A stretch of 64,000 bases of DNA from UBA8389 sp035719105 (GTDB taxonomy: Bacteria > Bacteroidota > Bacteroidia > Bacteroidales > UBA1402), in NCBI GenBank assembly GCA_035719105.1, contig DASTGN010000004.1:310001-374000 (forward strand), written 5' to 3'. Shown here piece after piece: positions 1 through 8,306 of the stretch. How positions within the stretch are numbered: position 1 is the stretch's first letter; every line of letters begins with the position of its first letter. The notes under the pieces were generated by a model. The model was not told the DNA's origin, ran no database searches, and was given only the letters and a program-made list of their open reading frames with translations. The translations under genes were made by a program, and so were the position numbers.

Positions 1-139
1 ATGCTGAAAAAATGGAATATTTATTTTCTGAATTGTCCATTCCAATGATTTCATATGGAACTCCGATCTTCTCCTCGATGTTCTTCTGCAGGGCTGCAGC
101 AATTTGTGTACTAGTTGAGCAGATTACAATCGATATCAT
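1..139 (-). CDS. glycosyltransferase (GT2-like), N-terminal 46 residues only
   Basis: The reverse strand reads from an ATG at 137-139 to the left edge with no stop, giving the first 46 residues of a protein cut by the window. It begins with a hydrophobic strand (MISIVIC), followed by a helix, then the segment GVPYEIIGMDNSENKYSIF. This is the pattern of the nucleotide-sugar-binding start of a GT-A fold, family 2-like glycosyltransferase, with the first acidic residue in MDNSEN. I recognise the pattern from Bacteroidales GT2 proteins; the catalytic DxD and acceptor domain are outside the window. It diverges from the DUF4254-led glycan operon, so it probably belongs to the same surface-glycan locus. 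A TAGCTTTG box lies 38 bases upstream. Confidence 0.7.
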   Translation of the reverse strand, partial: MISIVICSTSTQIAAALQKNIEEKIGVPYEIIGMDNSENKYSIFSA

Positions 140-176
140 TTCGTGAATGGATATACTTTGGATGTTTTCAATCGGG

Positions 177-184
177 CAAAGCTA
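177..184 (-). promoter_or_regulatory. TAnnTTTG -7 box for the partial glycosyltransferase
   Basis: The reverse strand reads TAGCTTTG, a full match to the Bacteroidota -7 consensus, 38 bases upstream of the GT2 start at 139. No convincing -33 element was identified. Confidence 0.4.
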
Positions 185-269
185 TTAAAAATATTGGAAA
201 CTTACCTTGCTGGAATTGCATATTGCTGTGATAATCGCATTTCTTATTTTTCAAGAGGTAAGAAATATG

Positions 270-277
270 TATCTTTG
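270..277 (+). promoter_or_regulatory. TAnnTTTG -7 box for the DUF4254-led glycan operon
   Basis: TATCTTTG lies 25 bases upstream of the ATG at 303, in the divergent 163-base gap. It would drive the four overlapping plus-strand genes to 3874. Confidence 0.55.
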
Positions 278-302
278 CGTTCACATTCTAATGTAAAACG
301 AT

Positions 303-908
303 ATGACTTTCAGCGCCCTTTTCATTACTATTTTCAAGGAAGCAACCAAGCTTTACCATGTGTCAGATAACGTTGATGCACCGTTCAGCAACCCTTATGC
401 ACCAAACACCATAGAAAGCGATTTATTCCTGAAAAACTGGATTGATGCAGTGCAATGGCATTTGGAAGACATTATACGCAATCCTCTGATTGATCCGGTG
501 GAAGCGTTGGCGCTTAAACGTCGGATAGATGCCTCGAACCAAGATCGTACAGACCTGGTGGAGCGCATTGACAGTTTTTTTTGGGAAAAATTCAAAGATG
601 TTAAAGTATCCGCAGATGCCGTAATCAATACTGAAAGTCCAGCTTGGGCCATCGACCGTTTATCCATCCTGATTTTAAAAATTTGGCACATGCAGTCGGA
701 AGTTGACCGACCTGAAGCGGCAGATGATCATCGTATGCAATGTCAGAAGAAATTGGATGTTCTGAATGAGCAACTCGCCGATCTTTCAAGCGCAATTGAT
801 CAATTGATTTCTGATATAGAGTCTGGCAAGCGATACATGAAGGTTTATAAGCAAATGAAAATGTATAACGACCCGGCTCTTAATCCGGTTTTATACGCAA
901 AAAAATGA
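303..908 (+). CDS. DUF4254 domain-containing protein
   Basis: This is a 201-residue soluble, largely helical protein without signal peptide or membrane segment. I recognise the sequence as DUF4254, a Bacteroidota family found beside GT9 heptosyltransferases. The mid-protein segment SPAWAIDRLSILILKIWHM and the acidic, Lys-rich C-terminal helices are typical. Its biochemical role is unknown to me. It is the first gene of a run in which each following gene starts within a few bases of, or overlapping, the last, so it is probably co-transcribed with LPS core genes. The ATG at 303 follows the TATCTTTG box at a normal distance; a later start is possible because the first 15 residues look poorly conserved. 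Confidence 0.8.
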   Translation: MTFSALFITIFKEATKLYHVSDNVDAPFSNPYAPNTIESDLFLKNWIDAVQWHLEDIIRNPLIDPVEALALKRRIDASNQDRTDLVERIDSFFWEKFKDVKVSADAVINTESPAWAIDRLSILILKIWHMQSEVDRPEAADDHRMQCQKKLDVLNEQLADLSSAIDQLISDIESGKRYMKVYKQMKMYNDPALNPVLYAKK

Positions 909-912
909 TAGA

Positions 913-1944
913 ATGGCACGGATTCTGGTCATACGACTTTCTGCATTAGGAGACGTAGCGATCTCCGTACCTTTGGTCAAAGCATTGGCCGAACAATATC
1001 CCGAACATGAGTTTATCATGATCTCGCAAGCTCAAATGGCAGGCCTTTTTGAAGATTGCCCGTCCAATGTGCAACTCATATCGGCCGAGTTGAATGGTGC
1101 CCATAAAGGCATATGGGGGATGTACAAGCTTTATCGGGAAATCGGAGCAAAAAATGTAGATGTCATTTGTGATATGCACTACGTGATTCGAACTCGAATA
1201 TTTAGTTTTTTCTTCAAACTCCATCGAATTCCAGTTTTTTGCATTGACAAAGAACGCAGTGAACGGAAAAAATTGACCCGCCGCTACCAAAAACATTTTA
1301 AACAGCTGAAAACTTCTTTTGAACGTTATCGTGAAGTTTTTGCCCGTGCAGGTTTATCATTGAATTACTTTGACTTTTGGCCAAAAATGAATCCTTCTGC
1401 CGAAAATCTGCCCATCGTCGAAGCAGTTTATGGCCCGAAGCAAACCAAGTGGCTTGGATTTGCTCCTTTTGCAAGACACGAAGGAAAAATATACCCAATC
1501 AACCTTTCAGAACAAGTGTTGGCAAAACTGGTAGCTGACCCTCGTTTGACGCTCTTTTTGTTTGGGGGTGGCATCGAAGAAAAAAACCTGATGAATCAAT
1601 GGAAAGCGAAGTATCCCGCTTTGATCATTCCCAGTGCACGAAACATACAGGATGAAATTAAACTGATGAGCTGCTTGGATTTGATGGTCGCCATGGATTC
1701 GGCAAACATGCATTTGGGCTCCCTGGCTCATACTCCAGTCGTTTCCATTTGGGGTGCTACACATCCTTATGCAGGATTTTATGGACTTTTCCAATCTGAA
1801 CGCAACATTATACAATCGAATTTGGAATGTCGACCTTGTTCTGTTTTTGGGAATAAACCCTGTTTTAGAGGTGATTACGCCTGTATGAATCAAATTTCAC
1901 CAGAAACTGTCATACAACACATCCAAAAAGAAATCGGTTTATGA
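913..1944 (+). CDS. glycosyltransferase family 9 (heptosyltransferase-like)
   Basis: This 343-residue protein resembles ADP-heptose:LPS heptosyltransferases (GT9, GT-B fold), which add heptose to the Kdo inner core at the cytoplasmic face of the inner membrane. The N-terminal motif ILVIRLSALGDV (residues 4-15) is the usual GT9 opening. The donor-side motif DSANMHLGS (262-270) followed by TPVVSIWGATHP is the C-terminal nucleotide-sugar site. Four cysteines near the end (C306, C309, C317, C324) form a pattern often seen in Bacteroidota GT9 proteins. It starts 5 bases after the DUF4254 stop and shares an ATGA overlap with the kinase-like gene. The exact sugar is not deducible. Confidence 0.88.
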   Translation: MARILVIRLSALGDVAISVPLVKALAEQYPEHEFIMISQAQMAGLFEDCPSNVQLISAELNGAHKGIWGMYKLYREIGAKNVDVICDMHYVIRTRIFSFFFKLHRIPVFCIDKERSERKKLTRRYQKHFKQLKTSFERYREVFARAGLSLNYFDFWPKMNPSAENLPIVEAVYGPKQTKWLGFAPFARHEGKIYPINLSEQVLAKLVADPRLTLFLFGGGIEEKNLMNQWKAKYPALIIPSARNIQDEIKLMSCLDLMVAMDSANMHLGSLAHTPVVSIWGATHPYAGFYGLFQSERNIIQSNLECRPCSVFGNKPCFRGDYACMNQISPETVIQHIQKEIGL

Positions 1945-2702
1945 AACTTGTCATCAACCCGAACTTTAAGGAGTTGGAAGCTGCGTTATTAAAATTACCA
2001 ATCCTTTTCGAGCATGAAGGACATGTCCTTTACAAATCTCGGAATGAGTTGAGGACAATAGATTTACCGGGTTTGACAATAAACGTAAAGCGGTATCAAA
2101 AGCCTATTTTGATGAATCGAATTGCGTATTCGTTTTTCAGGAAATCTAAAGCAAGAAGGGCTTATGAGTATGCGCTAATTCTTAGAGAAAAAGGTTTTGA
2201 CACCCCTGAACCAATTGCCTACCTGGAATTCAAATCGTTGGGTTTGCTCCATTATTCTTATTTTGTCGCTACACACCTCCATGATTTCAGAATGATTCGT
2301 GAATTTGCAGATGGATCGGAAATTGAAGGCAGGGAAGACATCATCGAGTCCTTAGGGGTCTTTATTGCAAAATTGCATCAAGCTGGAATTCTTCATCTTG
2401 ATTTGTCAGTTGGCAATATCCTATTTCAAAAAGTTGACCAAAAAATTCATTTCTGGCTGGTGGATTTAAATCGGATGCGATTCTGCGAAATCGACCAAAA
2501 AAAAGGCTGCAAAAATTTCGAACGACTTCGCGGTAGCAAAGCTTTTTTCGAAGTTTTATCCAGAGCATACGCCAACGAACGAGGTTTTGATCCAGCCGAA
2601 TGCTTGGACTCAATTCTTACGTATCAACAGAAAAGCGTCAAAGCTTTTCGTATCAAATCGAATCGGAAAAAGAGACTTCGCAAAATGAAAATAAGACGAT
2701 GA
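1941..2702 (+). CDS. lipopolysaccharide kinase (Kdo/InaA-type) family protein
   Basis: This 253-residue protein has a small protein-kinase-like fold of the Kdo kinase/InaA type. The catalytic loop is clear: HLDLSVGNIL, with H152, D154 and N159 matching HxDxxxxN. D175 in LVDLNRMRF takes the metal-binding DFG position, and K50 is a candidate ATP-anchoring lysine. The C-terminus is strongly basic. Family members phosphorylate Kdo or core sugars of LPS in the cytoplasm. It overlaps the GT9 gene by 4 bases (ATGA) and the pyruvyl transferase by 4 bases, so translation is probably coupled. Kinase identity is well supported by motifs; the substrate is inferred from neighbours. Confidence 0.8.
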   Translation: MKLVINPNFKELEAALLKLPILFEHEGHVLYKSRNELRTIDLPGLTINVKRYQKPILMNRIAYSFFRKSKARRAYEYALILREKGFDTPEPIAYLEFKSLGLLHYSYFVATHLHDFRMIREFADGSEIEGREDIIESLGVFIAKLHQAGILHLDLSVGNILFQKVDQKIHFWLVDLNRMRFCEIDQKKGCKNFERLRGSKAFFEVLSRAYANERGFDPAECLDSILTYQQKSVKAFRIKSNRKKRLRKMKIRR

Positions 2703-3874
2703 AGCAGGTCTATCTTTATGGAGCGATTGACCGTTTTAATTACGGAGATTTACTGCTTCCTGTCTTGTTAAAAGAGAAATTAAACAAAGCCACGTCGGAG
2801 AATCCTATAGAAATAAGAGTGTTCGGGACGATTCAAAGTAATCTGTCCAATTTTGGGGCACTTCCCACAGAATCCTTAAAAGATTTCTATATAGCTCTTA
2901 AAGCCAACCCTGCTTTTGTGCTTGTTGTCGGTGGTGAAGTCCTCACGCCAAATTGGTCAACGGTTTATTCTCATTTACCGATGCCCCAAAATTCTTGGCA
3001 TGCTTCGACGAGGGCGCTACGTAAAATCAATATTCAAATCTCCAAGTTTTTGCTTGGAGGTTATGGTCGTCGACCTTTCATCTTGAATCCAAGATATTTT
3101 CCTTATTTAAAAGGTGTTTTATATAATGGTGTCGGAGGAAAACGGCACGGTAAATATAAAAGAAGTGATTTTAAGAACCTGAAAAACGCACATTATTTGT
3201 CTTGTCGTGACAAGTCTGTTTTGAGTGTACTCCATAAGAATTTGCCCTCAGCCGAATTAGTGCCAGATTCAGCCATTCAAATGTCAGAACTGTATACTAC
3301 GGAAAGGTTGAATCATTTGGTTTCTGAAGATATTCGCCTTTTGCTTCATGAAGACTACATTTTCTTTCAGGTTAGTCTGAATGTTGCGAACGAGATAGGA
3401 ATGGAATCGTTATCGGAGAAGCTACATTTTACAGCTAAAACGTATCATAAAAAAGTAGTGCTTTGCCCCATCGGTACTGCTTCCGGTCATGACGACCAAT
3501 TGGCATTGCAACAACTTAAAGAACTGTTGACGGATGACGAATTTATTTTAGTTGAAGGCCCATCCTTATGGGACATCATGGGCCTGATTGCAAGTGCGTC
3601 GCTATATATCGGTGGTAGTTTGCATGGAATTATCACCTCTATGAGTTTTGAAGTACCCTACCTTTTTCTCAGGGATAGACCCAAGTTGGTGGCTTATGTT
3701 GATACTTGGGGCGTGGAGGAACTAAAAGGGTCTACAACCCTTGCCAATTGGGAACAAAGGGTCGAGACAGCCTTACAATTAAAGGTGGAGAAACTTAAAA
3801 AAAGCCGAGATAAGCAATTACAGATTTCTGAAAAATCTTTTCAAGAAATGGTACAAATTATTATAAATGGCTAA
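2699..3874 (+). CDS. polysaccharide pyruvyl transferase family protein
   Basis: This 391-residue protein begins MKQVYLYGAIDRFNYGDLLL. It matches the pyruvyl-transferase family (PF04230), which adds pyruvate ketals from phosphoenolpyruvate to surface sugars. Typical features are the N-terminal NYGDLLLP, the central motif LSCRDKSVLSVL with PDSAIQM, and the C-terminal SLYIGGSLHGIITSMSFEVPYL. An upstream ATG in the same frame at 2600 would add 33 residues that only re-read the kinase-like gene. The ATGA overlap at 2699 is the better start. It ends 4 bases inside the convergent glycosyltransferase gene. Confidence 0.83.
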   Translation: MKQVYLYGAIDRFNYGDLLLPVLLKEKLNKATSENPIEIRVFGTIQSNLSNFGALPTESLKDFYIALKANPAFVLVVGGEVLTPNWSTVYSHLPMPQNSWHASTRALRKINIQISKFLLGGYGRRPFILNPRYFPYLKGVLYNGVGGKRHGKYKRSDFKNLKNAHYLSCRDKSVLSVLHKNLPSAELVPDSAIQMSELYTTERLNHLVSEDIRLLLHEDYIFFQVSLNVANEIGMESLSEKLHFTAKTYHKKVVLCPIGTASGHDDQLALQQLKELLTDDEFILVEGPSLWDIMGLIASASLYIGGSLHGIITSMSFEVPYLFLRDRPKLVAYVDTWGVEELKGSTTLANWEQRVETALQLKVEKLKKSRDKQLQISEKSFQEMVQIIING

Positions 3875-4692
3875 TGTTTTACAATTCCATTCTGACAAAT
3901 GAATTGATTGGATTCCTGCTTCAGTTTCATTAATTGAATATTTTCCGACTGATCTGTCCAATTTTCCTTATGATGTAAATGATATTGAACAGCCAGATTC
4001 CGAAGTGAAAACAACCTATAGCCGGCTTGTTCAAACCGCCAAGTCAAATCAATATCCTCACCGATTGCTGGTTGTATGTAATCTTCGTCAAATCCGTTGA
4101 TGGCATATATGGCTGATCGCGAAAAGGACATGTTGCAGCCTTTCAACTGTTTCATCTTTCGAAACCTGGGAACAAAACCTAAAATATGGTCTGGGTCAAT
4201 GAAAAAACCCTCTTCATGAAATCGAAAACCGCTTTTCCGAAGATCCAGAAAATGATGATATAAATAACCCTGTATGCCATCAGCGTTTATTTTCTGTTGC
4301 AAAAGATCTTGAGAAAAGGCCTCGTTCAGTTTGATGCGTTTTCCGGCAAGAATTCGGTCAGCATGAGCATATCGAAGATGCATTTCCATAAATCTCGGGT
4401 GCAGTACGCAGTCTCCATCAATTAATACAAAATAATTCGATCTGCTAGCCAAAATGGCTCTGTTCAACGCTTGGTTTTTTCGCCATCCAATATCTGGTTG
4501 AGTGAGATGTTGCCATGAATGTATAAATGGATAGGTAGACAGGAACTCCTTCATGACGGTACTTTCGCCATCTTCTGATATCACGATGTCAAAGGATTGA
4601 TAAGTTTGGCCTTTTAATGAATCCAAGACGGCTTTAAGAGCCACCGTATTGGTATAGACCGAAATAATCAATGTTGCATCTGCTTTTCCCAT
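3871..4692 (-). CDS. glycosyltransferase family 2
   Basis: This 273-residue enzyme has the GT-A fold order: strand TLIISVYTNT (8-17), acidic motif VISEDGES, the loop DIGWRKNQALN, and metal-binding DGD at 92-94 in VLIDGDCVLHPRF. The C-terminal acceptor part contains GCNMSFSRSA and GFDEDYIQPAIGEDIDLTWR, the pattern of galactosyltransferase-like C-terminal domains, with the probable catalytic base in GED. It has no membrane segment, so it is cytoplasmic or peripheral. It lies one base after the next GT2 gene on the same strand and ends overlapping the convergent pyruvyl transferase by 4 bases. The transferred sugar is unknown. Confidence 0.85.
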   Translation of the reverse strand: MGKADATLIISVYTNTVALKAVLDSLKGQTYQSFDIVISEDGESTVMKEFLSTYPFIHSWQHLTQPDIGWRKNQALNRAILASRSNYFVLIDGDCVLHPRFMEMHLRYAHADRILAGKRIKLNEAFSQDLLQQKINADGIQGYLYHHFLDLRKSGFRFHEEGFFIDPDHILGFVPRFRKMKQLKGCNMSFSRSAIYAINGFDEDYIQPAIGEDIDLTWRFEQAGYRLFSLRNLAVQYHLHHKENWTDQSENIQLMKLKQESNQFICQNGIVKH

Positions 4693-4693
4693 T

Positions 4694-5530
4694 TTAACTT
4701 AATTTGCGAATGCCATTAGGCGTTTCGATGCGCTTGGAAGTTCGGGTGTCTTTTCGAATGGCTTTGTTTTTTTGCATGGTTTCAACGGTTTTGTACGGCC
4801 GCTTATGATCAAGATGCAAGCAAATGGCTGAATAACGAATTTGTCTTGATTTCAGTCCCAGATTCCACAACCGTTCGCCAAATTCCCGATCTTGGCCCCC
4901 ATATTGCATATCTTCATTGAAACCATTGATGAGCAACATGTCCGATTTCCAACCGGAAGCGTTGCACCCGTTCCAAGAAGCTGCAGCAGGTGTAACGGTG
5001 TTCATGAAATGTGACCAAGCATTGCATCGCCAAAGTTTGGTACACTTGAAACTTTTCTTTAATCCATGTTCAAGCAACCACTTTAGTTTGAATGCGGACT
5101 CTAACTGAATTTCTTTGTAAGTCAAAGCCCGACTGATGGACATCGGCAATTTAAAATAACCTCCTGATAGGAAGTACCCTTCGCGGGCGTAGCGTTTATG
5201 TGTTTCAACAAAATCTTTTCGGGGAATACAATCTTGATCGGTGAAAATCAAGTATTCAGAGGAGGATTCCTGAATGGCTTTGTTTAGAATTCGACTTTTT
5301 TGAAAGCCTTCATCCTTTTGCCAAACATGTTTGATTTTAAGATTTGTTTCCGCTTTAAAACGATCGATTAAATCTTTGGTTGATTCCCCTGAGCCATCAT
5401 CTGCAATGATAATTTCCAATTCATCGACACTTTGCAACGTATATCCCCACAGAACTTTCTCCAACCAATCTGGATTGTTGTAGGTGGAAATAATTACTCC
5501 AATGGATTCAGGTGTTTTTTTGGTACTCAT
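4694..5530 (-). CDS. glycosyltransferase family 2
   Basis: This 278-residue GT-A enzyme is a sister of the gene downstream. GVIISTYNNPDWLEKVL opens the fold (11-27), IIADDGSGEST carries the first acidic pair, and DQD at 98-100 in FTDQDCIPR is the metal site. The C-terminal half has GFNEDMQYGGQDREFGERLW, resembling the galactosyltransferase-type C-terminal module. Its last residues are basic (KDTRTSKRIETPNG). With its neighbour it likely adds two sugars of the LPS core or O-antigen. It is the fourth gene in a minus-strand run with rnhA only 23 bases upstream. Confidence 0.85.
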   Translation of the reverse strand: MSTKKTPESIGVIISTYNNPDWLEKVLWGYTLQSVDELEIIIADDGSGESTKDLIDRFKAETNLKIKHVWQKDEGFQKSRILNKAIQESSSEYLIFTDQDCIPRKDFVETHKRYAREGYFLSGGYFKLPMSISRALTYKEIQLESAFKLKWLLEHGLKKSFKCTKLWRCNAWSHFMNTVTPAAASWNGCNASGWKSDMLLINGFNEDMQYGGQDREFGERLWNLGLKSRQIRYSAICLHLDHKRPYKTVETMQKNKAIRKDTRTSKRIETPNGIRKLS

Positions 5531-5553
5531 ATATTAATGGAGATTCAACGATG

Positions 5554-6174
5554 CTATTTTCTACCAAAGTCGGCTGGAATTTCTCCCCAGGAGGATGTTT
5601 CCCATTTGAATAATGGAATGTTCCATGTGTGAGTCGCTAGCCAATTTTCTGCTCTGTCGATTAAATCAAAAATGGGTTCGTTGGCGGCAGTTTGAGCCAA
5701 TTTGGTGTTGCACTTCTTTTTTTTAATCCAAGTCAAAGCATTCATGCTGTCAGAATAAATCGGATAATGAGTGTTTTTGGCGACTTGCAATGCCAAGGCA
5801 TGTACAATTGCCAGAAATTCTCCGATGTTATTGGTTCCTTCCTTAAAGGGACCCTGATGAAAAATCTCAGTGGAATTGTCGCGAAAAACACCTCTGTATT
5901 CCATCAAACCCGGATTGCCGCTGCAGGCAGCATCCACTGCAATGAAATCGCCAACGGGTCTTGGAGAATTCTTTGTGGGTCGAGACTGGGTGGTCTGTTT
6001 GTAAAATGCATGCCAACCCTTTCCTAAAGCTTTTTCAGCCTCATCCTTGGTAGGGAATGCTTTGTATTTTGCCCCTTCTGCACCGTCAATTTGAGCTTTG
6101 CATTTTGCCCAGTCTGAATACACACCGGGAGTATGACCAACCCAAACCACATAGAATTTCCCTTTATTCGCCAT
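5554..6174 (-). CDS. rnhA: ribonuclease HI with N-terminal viroplasmin-like domain
   Basis: This 206-residue protein has two modules. Residues 5-60 (KFYVVWVGHTPGVYSDWAKC) form a caulimovirus VI/viroplasmin-type RNA:DNA-hybrid-binding domain. Residues 76-206 form RNase HI. The four catalytic acids are visible: D81 in DAACSGNPG, E119 in IGEFLAI, D142 in SDS, and D202 in the extreme C-terminal ADFGRK. It degrades RNA in RNA:DNA hybrids such as R-loops and primers. Its 5' end overlaps rlmL by 11 bases, showing co-transcription with the serine acetyltransferase and RNA methyltransferase. Confidence 0.93.
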   Translation of the reverse strand: MANKGKFYVVWVGHTPGVYSDWAKCKAQIDGAEGAKYKAFPTKDEAEKALGKGWHAFYKQTTQSRPTKNSPRPVGDFIAVDAACSGNPGLMEYRGVFRDNSTEIFHQGPFKEGTNNIGEFLAIVHALALQVAKNTHYPIYSDSMNALTWIKKKKCNTKLAQTAANEPIFDLIDRAENWLATHTWNIPLFKWETSSWGEIPADFGRK

Positions 6175-7333
6175 TCGTTACAGGTTTGTCCTCGTATAAA
6201 CCTTTGCGTTTGCCACGAAAAATCTCATATTTTCTGAATTCACAATCCAATGCGCCATTCATCAATGGAATACGCGCGGATGGTCGCAAACCGATTTTGT
6301 CAAAGCACTCTTCACGGTAACTGAGTATCCATGCTGAATATCCTGGGAAAGCATGTTTTAGACGCTCGCCGATGGTTTCATAAAGTGAAAGCAGGTCGTT
6401 GGAAGAAATACGTTCACCGTAGGGTGGGTTCATCACCAACATACCATTTTCAGGTGCTTCTGTAATTTTTTGTATGGATTTCGTTTCCAGTTCGATGTAT
6501 TTGCTAAGACTGGCGCTTTTTATGTTTTTCTGGGCAATGGAAATAGCCTGAGCAGACATATCTGAACCAAATATTTTAAATTTGAACGGATTCTCATCCG
6601 ATTCTTCGGTGCAGAGTTCTTCAAACAGATCTGCATCAAAATCAGGCCATTTTTCGAAAGCGAAACTCTTACGATAAATTCCGGGCGGAATTTTTAAGGC
6701 AATCAGCGCCGCTTCAATCAACAAGGTTCCAGAACCGCACATTGGGTCAATGAAATTGCATTGCCCCTCCCATCCTGCCAACAACAACATGCCGGCTGCC
6801 AATACTTCGTTTAAAGGTGCTTCCGTTTGGTCAACCCGATAACCTCTTTTGTGCAGCGATTCTCCAGAGCTGTCTAACGAGATGGTGCAGGTTTCATGCG
6901 AAACATGCACATTGATGTAAATGTCAGCGTTCGTTAGTCGAACAGAAGGGCGTTTGTCAAATTTTTCCATAAAATAGTCAGCCATACCGTCTTTAACACG
7001 ATAGGCTAAGAATTTGGAATGTCTGAAGAGGTCAGAAAATACGACGGTGTCGATGGTGAAGGTCTGATTGGGGGAAAAATACTTCTCCCATTGTATCTTT
7101 CGAACCTGTTCATAGACTTCGTCAGGGTTTTTTGCTTTGAAGCTGGCAATAGGTTTTAGGATGCGGACAGCGGTGCGCAAATGCAAGTTTGCTTTATACA
7201 TCAGGCGCTGATCGCCAGTAAAGGAAACCATACGGCGTCCTATCTGTACATTATTTCCACCTAATTCAGTGATTTCTTTTGCAAGGACTTCTTCCAGACC
7301 CTGCATGGTTTTGGCGACGAGTTCAAAAGACAT
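6164..7333 (-). CDS. rlmL: THUMP-domain 23S rRNA (guanine-N2) methyltransferase, RlmL-like
   Basis: This 389-residue SAM-dependent methyltransferase has an N-terminal THUMP RNA-binding region (about 50-160). The Rossmann methylase follows: DPMCGSGTLLIEAAL begins at 196, and NPPYGER (302-308) is the catalytic NPPY motif of N2-guanine methylases. The family corresponds to the N-terminal half of E. coli RlmL, which makes m2G2445 in 23S rRNA; the RlmK half is absent, as usual in Bacteroidota. Older databases call it an N6-adenine DNA methylase, but the THUMP domain argues for RNA. It shares a TAATG junction with the upstream acetyltransferase gene. Confidence 0.88.
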   Translation of the reverse strand: MSFELVAKTMQGLEEVLAKEITELGGNNVQIGRRMVSFTGDQRLMYKANLHLRTAVRILKPIASFKAKNPDEVYEQVRKIQWEKYFSPNQTFTIDTVVFSDLFRHSKFLAYRVKDGMADYFMEKFDKRPSVRLTNADIYINVHVSHETCTISLDSSGESLHKRGYRVDQTEAPLNEVLAAGMLLLAGWEGQCNFIDPMCGSGTLLIEAALIALKIPPGIYRKSFAFEKWPDFDADLFEELCTEESDENPFKFKIFGSDMSAQAISIAQKNIKSASLSKYIELETKSIQKITEAPENGMLVMNPPYGERISSNDLLSLYETIGERLKHAFPGYSAWILSYREECFDKIGLRPSARIPLMNGALDCEFRKYEIFRGKRKGLYEDKPVTNGE

Positions 7334-8265
7334 TATTTTTTTGCTTTAGACTGGACTACGCGCGCATTGGGGGCAACATCTTCGGTTACCCAGATGTTGC
7401 CTCCAACTGTGGCATTTTCTCCAATCGTGATGCGACCTAATATAGTCGCGTTAGAATAAATGACAACATTGTCCCGTAGGATGGGATGACGTGGCACGCC
7501 TTTAATTGGATGTCCGTCCTCATCCAGGGGGAAGCTTTTGGCTCCCAGGGTCACTCCCTGATACAACTTCACGTTGTTCCCTATGACGGCTGTAGCGCCG
7601 ATTACGACACCTGTACCGTGATCAATTGCAAAATGGGTGCCGATGGTGGCACCTGGATGAATATCGATACCTGTTTCGGAGTGAGCCATTTCGGTAATCA
7701 TCCTGGGTATCATTGGAACGCCCAATTCCATGAGCTTATGTGCGATGCGGTAATTACTGATGGCTCTAATGGCTGGATAGCAATAGATGATTTCCTCCAT
7801 GCTTTCTGCTGCAGGATCACCGTTGTAACAAGCCAGCACATCGGTGGCCAATAAATCTCTCAATTTGGGCATCGAAACAATGAAATCGGCTGAAATTGCT
7901 TCAGCTTGATCCCGCATCAAATGTTGTTCGTGACGAGTTTTGGACAATACTTCGCAGTCGTTGTTTGAATGGGCTTCCACTTGTTTTTGAAAACAAAGAC
8001 CAGCCAACACCTGCGCACAAAGTAGTTGATGCAGTCTTTCCACATTGAGGCCAATGTGGAAAGACAAATTTTGTTTTGTTATGGAGGCATTTCCAAAATA
8101 GCCCGGAAAAAGAATGGCTCGGCAGAGATTCACCACTTCCATCAGAACCATCGCCGAAGGCATCGGACTCGATTCGATCTCCTCGTGACATAAGCCTTTA
8201 AGCAAATCGTATTCAGAAAGATCCTGAATGGCTTTGGTGATTTTTTCTGAATGGGTAACGTTCAT
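7333..8265 (-). CDS. cysE: serine O-acetyltransferase
   Basis: This 310-residue enzyme transfers acetyl from acetyl-CoA to serine, the first step of cysteine synthesis. The N-terminal helical region is longer than in E. coli CysE and resembles the Bacteroidetes/EpsC-type proteins. The C-terminal half is a left-handed beta-helix with hexapeptide repeats: IHPGATIG, HGTGVVIGATAVIG, YQGVTLGA, then PRHPILRDNVVIYSNATILG and a final NARVVQSK. The catalytic His-Asp region is IDHGTGVV. It is the first gene of the minus-strand run through rlmL, rnhA and the two GT2 genes, with a TACTTTTG box 22 bases upstream of the ATG. Confidence 0.93.
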   Translation of the reverse strand: MNVTHSEKITKAIQDLSEYDLLKGLCHEEIESSPMPSAMVLMEVVNLCRAILFPGYFGNASITKQNLSFHIGLNVERLHQLLCAQVLAGLCFQKQVEAHSNNDCEVLSKTRHEQHLMRDQAEAISADFIVSMPKLRDLLATDVLACYNGDPAAESMEEIIYCYPAIRAISNYRIAHKLMELGVPMIPRMITEMAHSETGIDIHPGATIGTHFAIDHGTGVVIGATAVIGNNVKLYQGVTLGAKSFPLDEDGHPIKGVPRHPILRDNVVIYSNATILGRITIGENATVGGNIWVTEDVAPNARVVQSKAKK

Positions 8266-8287
8266 TTCCTTACTATTGTTGCAAATG

Positions 8288-8295
8288 CAAAAGTA
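8288..8295 (-). promoter_or_regulatory. TAnnTTTG -7 box for the cysE-rlmL-rnhA-GT2 run
   Basis: The reverse strand reads TACTTTTG 22 bases upstream of the cysE start at 8265. Confidence 0.55.
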
Positions 8296-8306
8296 AGCAT
8301 AAGTTT

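Noticed and set aside
143..370. 75-codon plus-strand open frame in the left intergenic region
   Set aside because: It overlaps the DUF4254 promoter and N-terminus, has no family resemblance, and crosses the TATCTTTG box.
2600..2698. N-terminal extension of the pyruvyl transferase
   Set aside because: The extra 33 residues re-read the kinase-like gene in another frame; the ATGA overlap at 2699 begins the conserved sequence.
6164..7333. N6-adenine DNA methyltransferase / restriction-modification enzyme
   Set aside because: The THUMP domain, the NPPYGER motif context and co-transcription with rnhA fit an RlmL-type rRNA methylase. No restriction or specificity gene is nearby.
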